64,000 nt of DNA from Leptospira fletcheri (GTDB lineage: Bacteria; Spirochaetota; Leptospiria; Leptospirales; Leptospiraceae), in assembly GCF_004769195.1 (NCBI RefSeq), contig NZ_RQET01000007.1, positions 148,791 to 212,790 of the forward strand. Direction: 5' to 3'. A model generated the notes under the pieces. The model worked only from the letters and a program-made list of their open reading frames with translations, had not been told where the DNA came from and made no database searches. This document shows positions 29,279 through 37,066 of the stretch, one piece after another. Within the stretch, counting starts at the first letter, position 1, and every line of letters starts with the position of its first letter. A program made the position numbers and the translations under genes.

Positions 29279-29875
29279 TTGAACGAAAAAACCGCCGAAA
29301 TTTCACAATCCACGGAAAAGGTTTTGTCCCGCTTACTCCGACAAACCCTGATCGCAAGTCTCGTTTTATTTTTAGGAGTCCTTTTTTTGGCCAGGTTCTT
29401 TCACGAACCCGTATTGCAGGTCTCCAAGGGTTTCATCGATTTTACCGGACCTTTGGGAGTCGGGTTCGCGATTTTGATCGCGGATTCGGTGCACGTTTTT
29501 CTCCCTCCGGATACGTTTCTGATCATCGCCGTGGCCGCAGGATTGTCCGACGCTTGGGTCATCTCTTCCGCTTCGGTCGGCTCGTTGATCGCAGGTTGTT
29601 GTTCCTATGCCCAGGGAAAATACCTCCTTCCCAAATTGGATTCCTTTACCCGCTTCGTGAGAAAGCACGAAGAGAAACTCGAGGTCTACGTAAAACGTTT
29701 CGGTTTTTGGGCAGTGGTTTTGGGAGCGTTGACTCCTTTGCCTTACTCCTGGACCAGCGTAGCCGCCGGCGCAATGGGAATGAGATTCCGTCTGTTTTTA
29801 CTTGCAGCTTTGTTTCGAATCCCTAGATTTTATATCTATTATTATCTGATCAAAGGAGGATGGATCGCGGTCTAA
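29279..29875 (+). CDS. VTT/SNARE-associated-domain membrane protein
   Basis: A 198-residue integral membrane protein with a TTG start. Hydrophobic segments flank the DedA/VTT-like re-entrant region: GPLGVGFAILIADSVHVFLPPDTFLIIAVAAG and then RFGFWAVVLGALTPLPYSWTSVAAGAMGM. This is a G-x-(T/P)-P-L-P-Y hinge followed by a final helix pair. VTT proteins such as YqaA and DedA relatives move lipids or support envelope homeostasis. The exact substrate here is unknown. It follows mutL after four bases and is probably in the same transcript as rarA downstream. Confidence 0.75.
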   Translation: MNEKTAEISQSTEKVLSRLLRQTLIASLVLFLGVLFLARFFHEPVLQVSKGFIDFTGPLGVGFAILIADSVHVFLPPDTFLIIAVAAGLSDAWVISSASVGSLIAGCCSYAQGKYLLPKLDSFTRFVRKHEEKLEVYVKRFGFWAVVLGALTPLPYSWTSVAAGAMGMRFRLFLLAALFRIPRFYIYYYLIKGGWIAV

Positions 29876-29922
29876 GGGGAAAAGACTTTCTTCGGGAAGC
29901 CGTTTCGAGCCGTCGTTTCTGT

Positions 29923-30150
29923 ATGGAAGAATCTCCACTCCTGTTTCCGAAAACCCGACGGGAAATCATTCTAGAAAATCTGGATTGGTTCGGGTTGCCC
30001 GTTCGCATCTCCGAATTGGTGGAGAACGTTCTGGAAGGTAAGATACGGGAACAATCTTTAGTTTGCTGTCATAGCGCCTGCGACGTATGCAATTCGACGA
30101 TCCGTTCCTGCATCCGCAAAATCCAAAAGGAACTGGAAACTCTTGGATAG
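29923..30150 (+). CDS. Small cysteine-rich conserved-type protein
   Basis: A 75-residue protein from the ATG at 29923. The same frame opens at 29860 (96 residues), but there AGGAGG abuts the ATG with no spacing. The N-terminal half is an amphipathic helix region ([25 protein letters not shown]). The C-terminal half has [16 protein letters not shown], five Cys that could bind a metal or form a redox site. I do not recognise a family. The frame overlaps the rarA start by eight bases and lies in the mutL-VTT-rarA run. That supports it being a real gene, perhaps connected to DNA maintenance, but this is guilt by location only. Confidence 0.6.
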   Translation: MEESPLLFPKTRREIILENLDWFGLPVRISELVENVLEGKIREQSLVCCHSACDVCNSTIRSCIRKIQKELETLG

Positions 30151-31405
30151 TCTTTTCGACCGTTCTCCTCTGCCTCACAGAATCCGGCCGTCCAGCTTTT
30201 CCGAAGTGATCGGCCAGGAAAAGGCGAAGCTCCAACTCCAAAAATTCAGGGAACCGGTCAGTATCGTTCTGTACGGACCTCCGGGAACGGGAAAAACCAC
30301 GGTGGCGAGAATCTTGGGAAAGATTTGGAATCTTCCCTTCGTGGAATACAACGCGGTCACGACCGGAGTCGCGGACATCAAAAAATTATTGGAGAAGGCC
30401 GAAAACGGCGGAAGCATCCTTCTCTTTCTGGACGAGATCCATCGTTTCAGTTCCTCCCAGCAGGATAGTCTTTTGAAAGGAGTGGAAACCGGACGTCTGG
30501 TGCTGGTCGGAGCTACGACGGAAAATCCTGCGTTTCGCATCACTCGCCCTTTGCTCTCCCGCTGCCAAGTGCTCAAACTAGATCCGTTCGAAGCGCATGA
30601 AATGAAGGAGATTCTTTCGAGAGGAATTTCCCATCTGAATCCTTCCCCTTTCGTGAGCGAAGAAGCCCGGGAAATATTGGTGCGCTATTCCGGAGGGGAC
30701 GCCCGTAAGTTGCTTTCTCTGTTGGAAGGACTTTCCCTTTCCATGGAACCGGGAGCCGAAATTTCGGGAAAAGATACCGAAGTCTTTTTGGAAAGTAGGG
30801 TTTTGGAGTACGACCAAACCGGAGAAAGCCACTACGACGTGATTTCCGCCTTCATCAAGTCCGTACGGGGGAGCGATCCGGACGCGGCCCTATTTTATCT
30901 CGCGCTGATGTTGGAAGGGGGAGAGGATCCGATTTTTATCGCCAGGAGATTGATCATTCTCGCTTCCGAAGATGTCGGAAATGCGTCCGTCTACGGGTTA
31001 CCTTTAGCGGTCTCCGGCTTGCACGCATTGGAGGCGATCGGAATGCCTGAGGGGAGGATCATCCTCTCTCATGTGACTACGTTTTTGGCTTCCTGTCCGA
31101 AGTCCAACGCATCCTACAAAGGGATCTCGTCCGCTTCCTCGTTCGTCCGCGAAAGGGGAACCGCACTCAACATTCCGAACCGTCTGAAGAATGCCCCCAC
31201 CCATCTTCATAAAAAAGAGGGGGCCGGAAAAGGATATAAGTATCCTCACGACTTCGGAGGCTTTACGGATTTTGAATATTTTCCCGACGACCTCGCCGAA
31301 AATCCGCCCCAATTCTATAAGCCCACCCGGAACGGAATGGAGGCGAAGCTCCGGGAATATCTTTCCGGGGTTTGGAAAAAAGCGAAGGGAAAGGATTATG
31401 AATGA
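30143..31405 (+). CDS. rarA: Replication-associated recombination protein A (AAA+ ATPase)
   Basis: A 420-residue RarA/MgsA/WRNIP1 family protein with TTG start. Motifs are [13 protein letters not shown], Walker [16 protein letters not shown], Walker [19 protein letters not shown], sensor 1 [11 protein letters not shown], and the arginine finger/sensor 2 region [11 protein letters not shown] followed by [13 protein letters not shown]. The C-terminal tetramerisation part has [21 protein letters not shown] and [24 protein letters not shown], characteristic of RarA. The protein acts at stalled replication forks. Its start lies inside the upstream Cys-rich gene. Confidence 0.95.
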   Translation: MDSLFDRSPLPHRIRPSSFSEVIGQEKAKLQLQKFREPVSIVLYGPPGTGKTTVARILGKIWNLPFVEYNAVTTGVADIKKLLEKAENGGSILLFLDEIHRFSSSQQDSLLKGVETGRLVLVGATTENPAFRITRPLLSRCQVLKLDPFEAHEMKEILSRGISHLNPSPFVSEEAREILVRYSGGDARKLLSLLEGLSLSMEPGAEISGKDTEVFLESRVLEYDQTGESHYDVISAFIKSVRGSDPDAALFYLALMLEGGEDPIFIARRLIILASEDVGNASVYGLPLAVSGLHALEAIGMPEGRIILSHVTTFLASCPKSNASYKGISSASSFVRERGTALNIPNRLKNAPTHLHKKEGAGKGYKYPHDFGGFTDFEYFPDDLAENPPQFYKPTRNGMEAKLREYLSGVWKKAKGKDYE

Positions 31406-31597
31406 CGTTTTGAAACCCTCTTTTATCCGATTTTCCGCAATTTCGTAATGGAACCGTATTATTTTGATGCTATTCTGGCCTGAAACCGTTCGGAAAGGAA
31501 TTTCCGAGCTGAATCAGTCATGGAACAGACAGTTTCGGACGAAACTTAAAAGGAAGATCAAGGGTCTCAATTGAGACGCGAAAAAGGGAGGTTTCGA

Positions 31598-31759
31598 ATG
31601 TTTGAATCCGAACGTGCGAAAAGAGAAGAAACGAAATCCGTTCAAAAACTCGAAGCAAGTCGAAAAGAAAATTCCGCGGTCCCGACCAGGATCGTCAAAT
31701 ACGGAGCGACCAAGGAAAGTAAGCTGGTCCGCCTCCATCCCGATTTGTACGAAAAGTAG
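31598..31759 (+). CDS. Small basic protein (53 aa), function unknown
   Basis: A 53-residue highly charged protein: MFESERAKREETKSVQKLEA, then a Pro-containing hinge and KYGATKESKLVRLHPDLYEK at the end. The ATG at 31598 has a strong GGGAGG seven bases upstream, which is the main reason to call it. A TTG nine codons earlier is less likely. There are no Cys and no membrane segment. The high Lys/Arg/Glu content and C-terminal beta-like stretch would suit a ribosome- or RNA-associated protein, but I recognise no family. It is followed by a hairpin shared with the convergent hisC gene. Confidence 0.5.
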   Translation: MFESERAKREETKSVQKLEASRKENSAVPTRIVKYGATKESKLVRLHPDLYEK

Positions 31760-31766
31760 GATTTCT

Positions 31767-31792
31767 CCGGTTCTCGAAATTTAGAGAACCGG
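31767..31792. terminator. Bidirectional hairpin between the small protein gene and hisC
   Basis: A nine-base-pair stem CCGGTTCTC/GAGAACCGG with an eight-base loop lies between two converging genes. Runs of T after it are short on both strands, so it may be a stable hairpin more than a classic intrinsic terminator. Confidence 0.55.
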
Positions 31793-31806
31793 GTTGTCGC
31801 TTTCGT

Positions 31807-32904
31807 TTAAAGTAGATCGGAAAGGCGATCCAGAACGATCCGATTTTGATCGGGTCGTCCGACCGTGATCCGGATCGCGTTTAAGCCGTAACTCTTCAGA
31901 TTCCTGAGGATAATTCCTTCCCTTAACAAAGTCTCGAACAATTCCGTAGAGGAAAGTTTCGCTCGATCCAAGCGGATGGTAAGAAAGTTCGCATAGGAAC
32001 GGAAGAAAGGGAGACCTTTGGACTCCGAAAAAGCCTCGTATTTTTCCAATTCCCTTAGATTCGATTCCAGGTATTGATTTACGAATTCTTGATCCTTCAG
32101 AGCTTCCGTCGCCGCCAATTGCGAAAGTTGGGATACGTTGAAGGGGGGGCGGAGTTTGTAAAAGGCCCGGATGATTTCCTCGTTCGCGATTCCGTAGCCG
32201 ATTCTCATTCCTCCTAAACCGTAGACTTTGGAAAAGGTTCCCGTATAAACTACATTCGGATATTTTGATACGATTTCCGAAGGGCGTATCTCCATTTTCG
32301 GGTCGCGTGTTTTTCCGAAATCCATATAGGCGCCGTCCAGGACGACCAGCGTTTCCGGAGAGATCGTATCCAAAAAGGAAAACACTTCCGACCTGGGCAG
32401 AGCGTCGCCGATCGGGTTGCAGGGAGTGCAGAGGAAGATCATTTTCGGATGATGTTTCTTGTAAAGGTCGGAAAAACGGTTTAGGTCGTGTTCCGTCGAA
32501 TCGGTCGAAAGAATATCGGCCCCGCATTGTCCGGAGTAGATGGAATACATGGAAAACGTTTTGCCGTTCTGTAGGACGAGATCTCCTTTTTCCAGAACGG
32601 ACCGGGTGGCAAAGTCGAAGATCTGATCGCTTCCGTTGCCTTGGATCACGTTTTTCGCATCTACCCCGTTGGCGATAGCCAAGGATTCCTTCAATTCCCT
32701 GTAAGAATCGTCGGGATATAGAGGCATTTTTGCCAATGCCTCGGCGACCTTTGCCTTTACGGAAGGGGAGACTCCATATGGGTTCTCGTTAGACGCAAGT
32801 TTGACGACTTTTTCGGGAGGAATTCCGAATTCTCTAACGACCAATTCGATCGGCTTTCCCGCTTCATAAACGGGAAGAGTGTCTAGTACGGGTTGGAAGC
32901 GCAT
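31807..32904 (-). CDS. hisC: Histidinol-phosphate aminotransferase
   Basis: A 365-residue fold-type I aminotransferase of the HisC family. Features are KLASNENPYGVSPSV near the N-terminus, the cofactor motif QGNGSDQIFDFATRSVL, FLCTPCNPIGDALP, the Asp/Tyr in LVVLDGAYMDFG, and the Schiff-base Lys in TGTFSKVYGLGGMRIGYG. The C-terminal Arg is in IRITVGRPDQNRI. It converts imidazole-acetol phosphate to histidinol phosphate in the cytoplasm. HisC relatives can also act on aromatic amino acids. GGAAG precedes the ATG. It follows the cyclase gene on the same strand after about 60 bases. No other his gene is nearby, which is usual outside the main his operon. Confidence 0.92.
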   Translation of the reverse strand: MRFQPVLDTLPVYEAGKPIELVVREFGIPPEKVVKLASNENPYGVSPSVKAKVAEALAKMPLYPDDSYRELKESLAIANGVDAKNVIQGNGSDQIFDFATRSVLEKGDLVLQNGKTFSMYSIYSGQCGADILSTDSTEHDLNRFSDLYKKHHPKMIFLCTPCNPIGDALPRSEVFSFLDTISPETLVVLDGAYMDFGKTRDPKMEIRPSEIVSKYPNVVYTGTFSKVYGLGGMRIGYGIANEEIIRAFYKLRPPFNVSQLSQLAATEALKDQEFVNQYLESNLRELEKYEAFSESKGLPFFRSYANFLTIRLDRAKLSSTELFETLLREGIILRNLKSYGLNAIRITVGRPDQNRIVLDRLSDLL

Positions 32905-32966
32905 CTACTTCCAGAAAAAATCCGAATACCGATTCTTCCAACCGTTTTATAAGGGAAACGTGGATT

Positions 32967-34598
32967 CTATCTTTCCCGATCCGCAGAGTGAGAGGCTTCG
33001 TCTTTGCCTCTTACTAGTTTGGAATACACCGCGGAAAAGTCGGAAAAAAAACGCTCCGGTCGGACCGCATACTCCAATACCGCTCTCTTCGTTTCCTCGG
33101 AGGAGAGTAAGGCCCGATCCCGCGCAGACATCCTTGTTCCGCCGTCGTACAGTAGATCCTTAAAATAATCGTTATTGAATGCTGTCGGAGTATCCGTGTA
33201 ATTCCCTCGTTCGCCCGAGCCGAGGGTATGCGCTCCGAATAAGGCCGCGACTTCCTTGGGTTCGAGCTGCATCCGTGCATAATGATCCAGTATTTCCCGG
33301 AGATCCGAAGTTTCCGGTTCCTTCTCCATCCTGCCGGTAGGAAATTTCGAATCGTGTCTTTCCGGAAATACGTTTATTTTAGGACCTCCCGCTTTTTCCA
33401 CCGCCAGAGCGCCCGCAAGAGCGATGCAGTCCGATAGGGAAATCTCCGTTTCGGAATTCTCCTTTCTGTCGGAATGGATCCTGAGGAGGGAGGATAAATG
33501 TTCCCGTATTCTTGGATTTTGGATTTCGTTTAACAGACTTGGAAATCTGAGGGAAGCATCCAAACCGATCCAAGAACCGTCCGCTTCGAAGATCGAAGAG
33601 GAGTAGAGTGCAAGAGAGATCCAGTTCCCGGCTTCGGGAAGTTCGATCTCGTCCCAGATCCGGTATCGGACCTCCTGCCATGGGTCTTTTTCCGCGTTCG
33701 GAAGGACTTCCAGGATTTCGTACAATCGATATTTTCCCGTTTTTCCTTTCAGGGAAGCTTCGAAGGTTTTTCCCTTACGCACCGAGTTCTTTACGATTCC
33801 GTAAACATTTTCCGAAACCAAGAATCCCACTCCCGCTTTTTTGGTGGTGGATTCGATTCTGCTGGCCTGGTTTACGGAATCTCCGATCGCCGTCGAAGAC
33901 ATCCGAAGGCTATGGCCGAGTTGTCCCAAGATTGCGGTTCCGGAATGGATCCCGATACCGATCTCGAATCTGGTATTGAATTGGGATTTTAGATAGGAGT
34001 TGAAAGAGTTCAATTCGGCCCTCATTTCCAGGGCGCATCGGATCGCCGCGAGATTCGTCTTTTCCGGAGCGGATTCTTCCAGGCCGAACAAAGCCATCAG
34101 CCCGTCGCCTATGTATTTGTCTATGACGCCGCCGTATTTCAGGACCTTGTCCCCCATTTTCTGGAAATAACGGTTTAGAATATGGATCACGTCGTACGGA
34201 AGATGGGATTCCGAAAAAGAGGTGAAGCTCCGGATGTCGCTGAACAAAATGGTGATCGCTTTTTCTGTGCCCGAGACCTTCCCGGAAAAAGCGGAAGCCA
34301 GGATCTGATCCGCGTCGTCTATGACCAATCTTCTTAACGTTACGTCCCCGAACGCTTTCGTTTGGCAGGCGAGCCGGACGTTTTCTGGAAAGCCTTTTCT
34401 TTCGGCAAGAGCGGATTCTTTTTCGTTTCTTTCCGAAAGATGTTCCTTTCCTTCTAATACTAATACCCTACAAGTGGAGCAACGTGCGTTTCCTCCGCAG
34501 GCGTGGAGATGAGGAATTCCTTCCGCCAAGGAGATTTGAAGCAAGGTTTCATCTGAGTCGATCGAAACTTCCCGGTCGTTTTCGAACAAAATACGCAT
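32967..34598 (-). CDS. [2Fe-2S] ferredoxin - class III adenylyl cyclase - degenerate ascorbate-peroxidase-like fusion
   Basis: 543 residues with three parts. (1) Residues 1-90: a [2Fe-2S] domain with Cys34, Cys40, Cys43 and Cys78. (2) Residues ~112-297: a class III cyclase with metal Asp121 (LFSDIRSF) and Asp165 (KYIGDG), substrate Lys161, Thr236, and catalytic Asn243/Arg247 in GDSVNQASR, so it is likely active on ATP. (3) Residues ~305-530 match class I plant-type peroxidases (LSDCIALAGALAVEKAGGP, ALFGAHTLGS, AFNNDYFKDLL). His457 fits the proximal haem ligand. The distal Arg-Trp-His of APX align with Ser328, Leu331 and Tyr332, and the proximal Asp and Trp align with Asn475 and Tyr467. A haem- and Fe-S-sensing cAMP synthase is inferred. 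AGGTAGGATG precedes the ATG. Confidence 0.85.
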   Translation of the reverse strand: MRILFENDREVSIDSDETLLQISLAEGIPHLHACGGNARCSTCRVLVLEGKEHLSERNEKESALAERKGFPENVRLACQTKAFGDVTLRRLVIDDADQILASAFSGKVSGTEKAITILFSDIRSFTSFSESHLPYDVIHILNRYFQKMGDKVLKYGGVIDKYIGDGLMALFGLEESAPEKTNLAAIRCALEMRAELNSFNSYLKSQFNTRFEIGIGIHSGTAILGQLGHSLRMSSTAIGDSVNQASRIESTTKKAGVGFLVSENVYGIVKNSVRKGKTFEASLKGKTGKYRLYEILEVLPNAEKDPWQEVRYRIWDEIELPEAGNWISLALYSSSIFEADGSWIGLDASLRFPSLLNEIQNPRIREHLSSLLRIHSDRKENSETEISLSDCIALAGALAVEKAGGPKINVFPERHDSKFPTGRMEKEPETSDLREILDHYARMQLEPKEVAALFGAHTLGSGERGNYTDTPTAFNNDYFKDLLYDGGTRMSARDRALLSSEETKRAVLEYAVRPERFFSDFSAVYSKLVRGKDEASHSADRER

Positions 34599-34667
34599 TC
34601 ATCCTACCTCTTTCCGCAAATCGGCGTCTTATCCGTTAAAAAATACTTCTCTTTTCGTCGGGGAATC

Positions 34668-34685
34668 CTTTTTTTTTCGTCTAAT
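34668..34685 (+). promoter_or_regulatory. T9-CGTCTAAT element, copy 1 (18-base match to copy 2)
   Basis: C, nine T, then CGTCTAAT, about 28 bases before the receiver-EAL ATG. The identical 18-mer precedes the second receiver gene. TCTAAT is a plausible -10 hexamer, but no convincing -35 is seen, so this is a candidate promoter or regulatory element only. Confidence 0.45.
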
Positions 34686-34713
34686 GGATCGCCTCATTTA
34701 GAATTTTCTCTCT

Positions 34714-36441
34714 ATGGAAGCAAACAGGAGCGGCGAAAAACAACTTAACCCCACCGAAAGCATGCCGGTGATTCTGTGCGTGGACGACGAATTGATTCTG
34801 CTCCGCGGATTAAAGGAACAGCTCAAATTGGCCTTCGGTCAAGAGTATAGAGTGGAAGCCGCCGACAGTGCAGAGCTGGCTCTAAGCATTATCGAGGAAT
34901 ACAACCGAGCCGGAGTTCCTATACCCGTGGTCATCAGTGACCAGGTGATGCCTGGAATCCGCGGGGACGAGTTTCTGATCCGGACTCAAAAAACGAACCC
35001 GGATACTCGGAAAATCATGCTAACCGGCCAAGCCAGCGCAGACTCAGTAGGGAATGCGTTGAACAACGCGAAATTGTACCGTTATCTATCCAAACCCTGG
35101 GATTCCAGGGATTTGATTCTTACCGTCCAGGAGGCGATCCGTTCCTTCGAAGCGGATCGTTCCTTGTTCGAGTTGAACCGGAAGTTGGAAGACGCTCTGC
35201 TCTATAACCGTGACTCCGGACTTCCGAATTTGGAATACCTGCGCAGGGTGTTGGAAGAAAGGGAACTTCGCGGGGAAGATTCCGTTCTCGCCTTGGTCCG
35301 GATCGAATCCACTTCTCTTACTACGAAACATTTCGGAGTGTCTCTCTATAAGGACCTCTTGCGGAAATTTTTAGATTCCATGAATTCGATGTTGGGAAAG
35401 ATCGCGGATATTTTTCACGTATACGAGGACGAGGTGGCCATCCTCTCCAAAGTTTCCGAGGAAAGATTTTTACCTCATCTCATCGCCTTTAAAATATTGC
35501 TTCGCTCCGACTACCTAACCACGGAGGGAATTTCCTTTCGGATCAATACCACGATCGCCACTGCAAACGGTTGTAAGGATTTATATTATAAGGCCCGGTT
35601 GGCCTTGGTCCGGGCGAGCCAGGACAAAAGCGAAGATTTTGCCGGAGGCATTTTAGAATATTCGGAGAAAATGGACGAACAGGACCTTTACCAGATCAAT
35701 ATTAATCTGGGAAAAAGACTCAATAACGCGATCCATTCCGGAAATATCGTTCCGTACTTCCAGGGAATCGTGGACAATTCTACGGGGAAGGTGGAGAAAT
35801 TCGAATGCCTAGCTCGGATCGTCGAAGACGGAAAGGTGTATGCGCCGGCTTCCTTTATCTACCTGGCCAAATCCACGGGCATGTTGAGAATGATTACGCC
35901 CATCTTATTCGAAAAAGTGTTAAAAACCTTCAGTAGATCCGAGTATGGTTTTTCGGTCAATCTCTCGGAAACGGAGCTGGAAAGCGGCAGTTTTCCGAAA
36001 TGGGTGGCGAGTCGTCTTGCTCACCATAAAATCGAGCCTGCCCGGGTGACCTTCGAGATTCTGGAGACCATGAGTCTCCGGGAAAATCCGGACCATTTTA
36101 AGGTCATTTCCGGTTTAAAGGAAATCGGCTGTTCCATCGCGATCGATGATTTCGGGGTGGAACATTCCAATTTTTCGAGGTTGTTGGAAATTCAGCCCGA
36201 TTTCATAAAAATCGACGGAAAATTCATACAATCCCTGGGCAAGAACCGTACCGCCTTTATACTGACCTCCGCGATTACGGAATTGGCTCACCGGATCGGA
36301 GCAAAAGTCGTCGCCGAATTTGTCGGCACCCGCGAAGAATTCGAGGCAGTACGTTCCCTCGGGATCGAATTCTCGCAAGGATACTATATTATGGAGCCGA
36401 GGTCGGAGATTCCTTCTTCTACAATAAAAATTATTGACTAA
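34714..36441 (+). CDS. Response regulator with degenerate GGDEF and EAL domain
   Basis: 575 residues. The receiver (~15-140) begins VILCVDDELILLRGLK, with phospho-acceptor Asp in VVISDQVMPGIRGDEF and Lys in SKPWDSRD. A middle domain (~163-300) has the GGDEF-like fold order but reads YEDEVAIL where GG(D/E)EF should be, so it should not make c-di-GMP. The C-terminal EAL domain (~325-570) has FECLARI in the EAL position, the Asn in FSVNLSE, Glu in EILETM, IDDFG, IKIDGKFI and IEFSQGYYI, so phosphodiesterase activity is plausible. Output is probably phosphorylation-controlled c-di-GMP breakdown. Its receiver is clearly related to that of the next gene. It is divergent from the cyclase gene. Confidence 0.87.
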   Translation: MEANRSGEKQLNPTESMPVILCVDDELILLRGLKEQLKLAFGQEYRVEAADSAELALSIIEEYNRAGVPIPVVISDQVMPGIRGDEFLIRTQKTNPDTRKIMLTGQASADSVGNALNNAKLYRYLSKPWDSRDLILTVQEAIRSFEADRSLFELNRKLEDALLYNRDSGLPNLEYLRRVLEERELRGEDSVLALVRIESTSLTTKHFGVSLYKDLLRKFLDSMNSMLGKIADIFHVYEDEVAILSKVSEERFLPHLIAFKILLRSDYLTTEGISFRINTTIATANGCKDLYYKARLALVRASQDKSEDFAGGILEYSEKMDEQDLYQININLGKRLNNAIHSGNIVPYFQGIVDNSTGKVEKFECLARIVEDGKVYAPASFIYLAKSTGMLRMITPILFEKVLKTFSRSEYGFSVNLSETELESGSFPKWVASRLAHHKIEPARVTFEILETMSLRENPDHFKVISGLKEIGCSIAIDDFGVEHSNFSRLLEIQPDFIKIDGKFIQSLGKNRTAFILTSAITELAHRIGAKVVAEFVGTREEFEAVRSLGIEFSQGYYIMEPRSEIPSSTIKIID

Positions 36442-36536
36442 GTCGCGGAAACTGCCCGGTCCGGTTTTCGCCTTACCGGGAATAGGGAAGGAGAACGGGA
36501 GCGCCCGACCGGGTCATAAGACCGAGGACGAAGGTT

Positions 36537-36559
36537 CCCGGAGTATACTCCTGGTTTTT
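36537..36559 (+). terminator. Possible terminator after the receiver-EAL gene
   Basis: GGAG/CTCC stem with TATA loop, extended past one mismatch by CC/GG, then five T. It is short and therefore uncertain. Confidence 0.4.
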
Positions 36560-36636
36560 GTCGAAAATGAGTTGCATGTCAGAGCAATATCTTTATGATC
36601 TCTTTTCTCAACTCACGTTTTTTAACGAGGGAAGAA

Positions 36637-36654
36637 CTTTTTTTTTCGTCTAAT
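36637..36654 (+). promoter_or_regulatory. T9-CGTCTAAT element, copy 2
   Basis: Identical 18-base stretch to 34668-34685, about 26 bases before the GTG of the stand-alone receiver gene. The conserved distance to the start in both copies argues for a functional promoter or regulatory element. No clear -35 is visible. Confidence 0.45.
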
Positions 36655-36679
36655 TTAAGGAATAGGATTCGGAGGAACG

Positions 36680-37066
36680 GTGGAGAAAGCGATACTCTTC
36701 GTCGACGACGAAGCTCTCATCTTAATGAGCATGAAATCCCAGGTCAAAAGACATTTGGGAGATTCTTACCGTTACGAAACCGCTTTGGACGCCTCCGAAG
36801 CCATGCAGATTATCGAGGAATTGGTCAACGAGGGAGTGAAAATTCTCATCGTAATCTCCGATTGGCTGATGCCGAATATCAAAGGGGACGAGTTCTTGAG
36901 AAACGTGCACCAGAGATATCCGGAAATCCAAAAGATCATCATCACGGGACATGCGGATATCGCTTCTGTGGAAGCTCTGAAAAAAGAAATCAACCTTTAC
37001 AGTTATTTAAAAAAGCCCTGGGACGAAAAAGAACTCGTCACTACCATCACTTCCGCTCTGAAATAA
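36680..37066 (+). CDS. Stand-alone response regulator receiver protein
   Basis: A 128-residue CheY-like protein starting at GTG after GGAGGAAC. It starts AILFVDDEALILMSMKSQ. The acceptor Asp is in VISDWLMPNIKGDEFL, Thr in IIITGHADIASVEAL, and Lys in LKKPWDEKELV. There is no output domain, so it acts by protein contact, either with a kinase as a phosphate relay or with another effector. It is a close paralogue of the receiver of the upstream EAL protein, and both share the same upstream 18-mer. Its 3' end overlaps by 20 bases the end of the convergent multi-PAS kinase, an obvious candidate partner. Confidence 0.92.
   Translation: MEKAILFVDDEALILMSMKSQVKRHLGDSYRYETALDASEAMQIIEELVNEGVKILIVISDWLMPNIKGDEFLRNVHQRYPEIQKIIITGHADIASVEALKKEINLYSYLKKPWDEKELVTTITSALK

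Larger units (their letters stand above)
36442..36679 (+). other. Intergenic region with several GC-rich inverted repeats
   Basis: 238 bases without a convincing reading frame. It holds CCCGGT...ACCGGG (36455-36480), CCCGACCGGG near 36503, a hairpin with T5 at 36537-36559, and the second T9-CGTCTAAT element. A structured 3' UTR or small RNA is possible. Confidence 0.4.

Noticed and set aside
32967..34000. Working peroxidase activity for the C-terminal domain of the cyclase
   Set aside because: The distal Arg, Trp and His are replaced at the aligned positions, so catalysis is unlikely even if haem binds.
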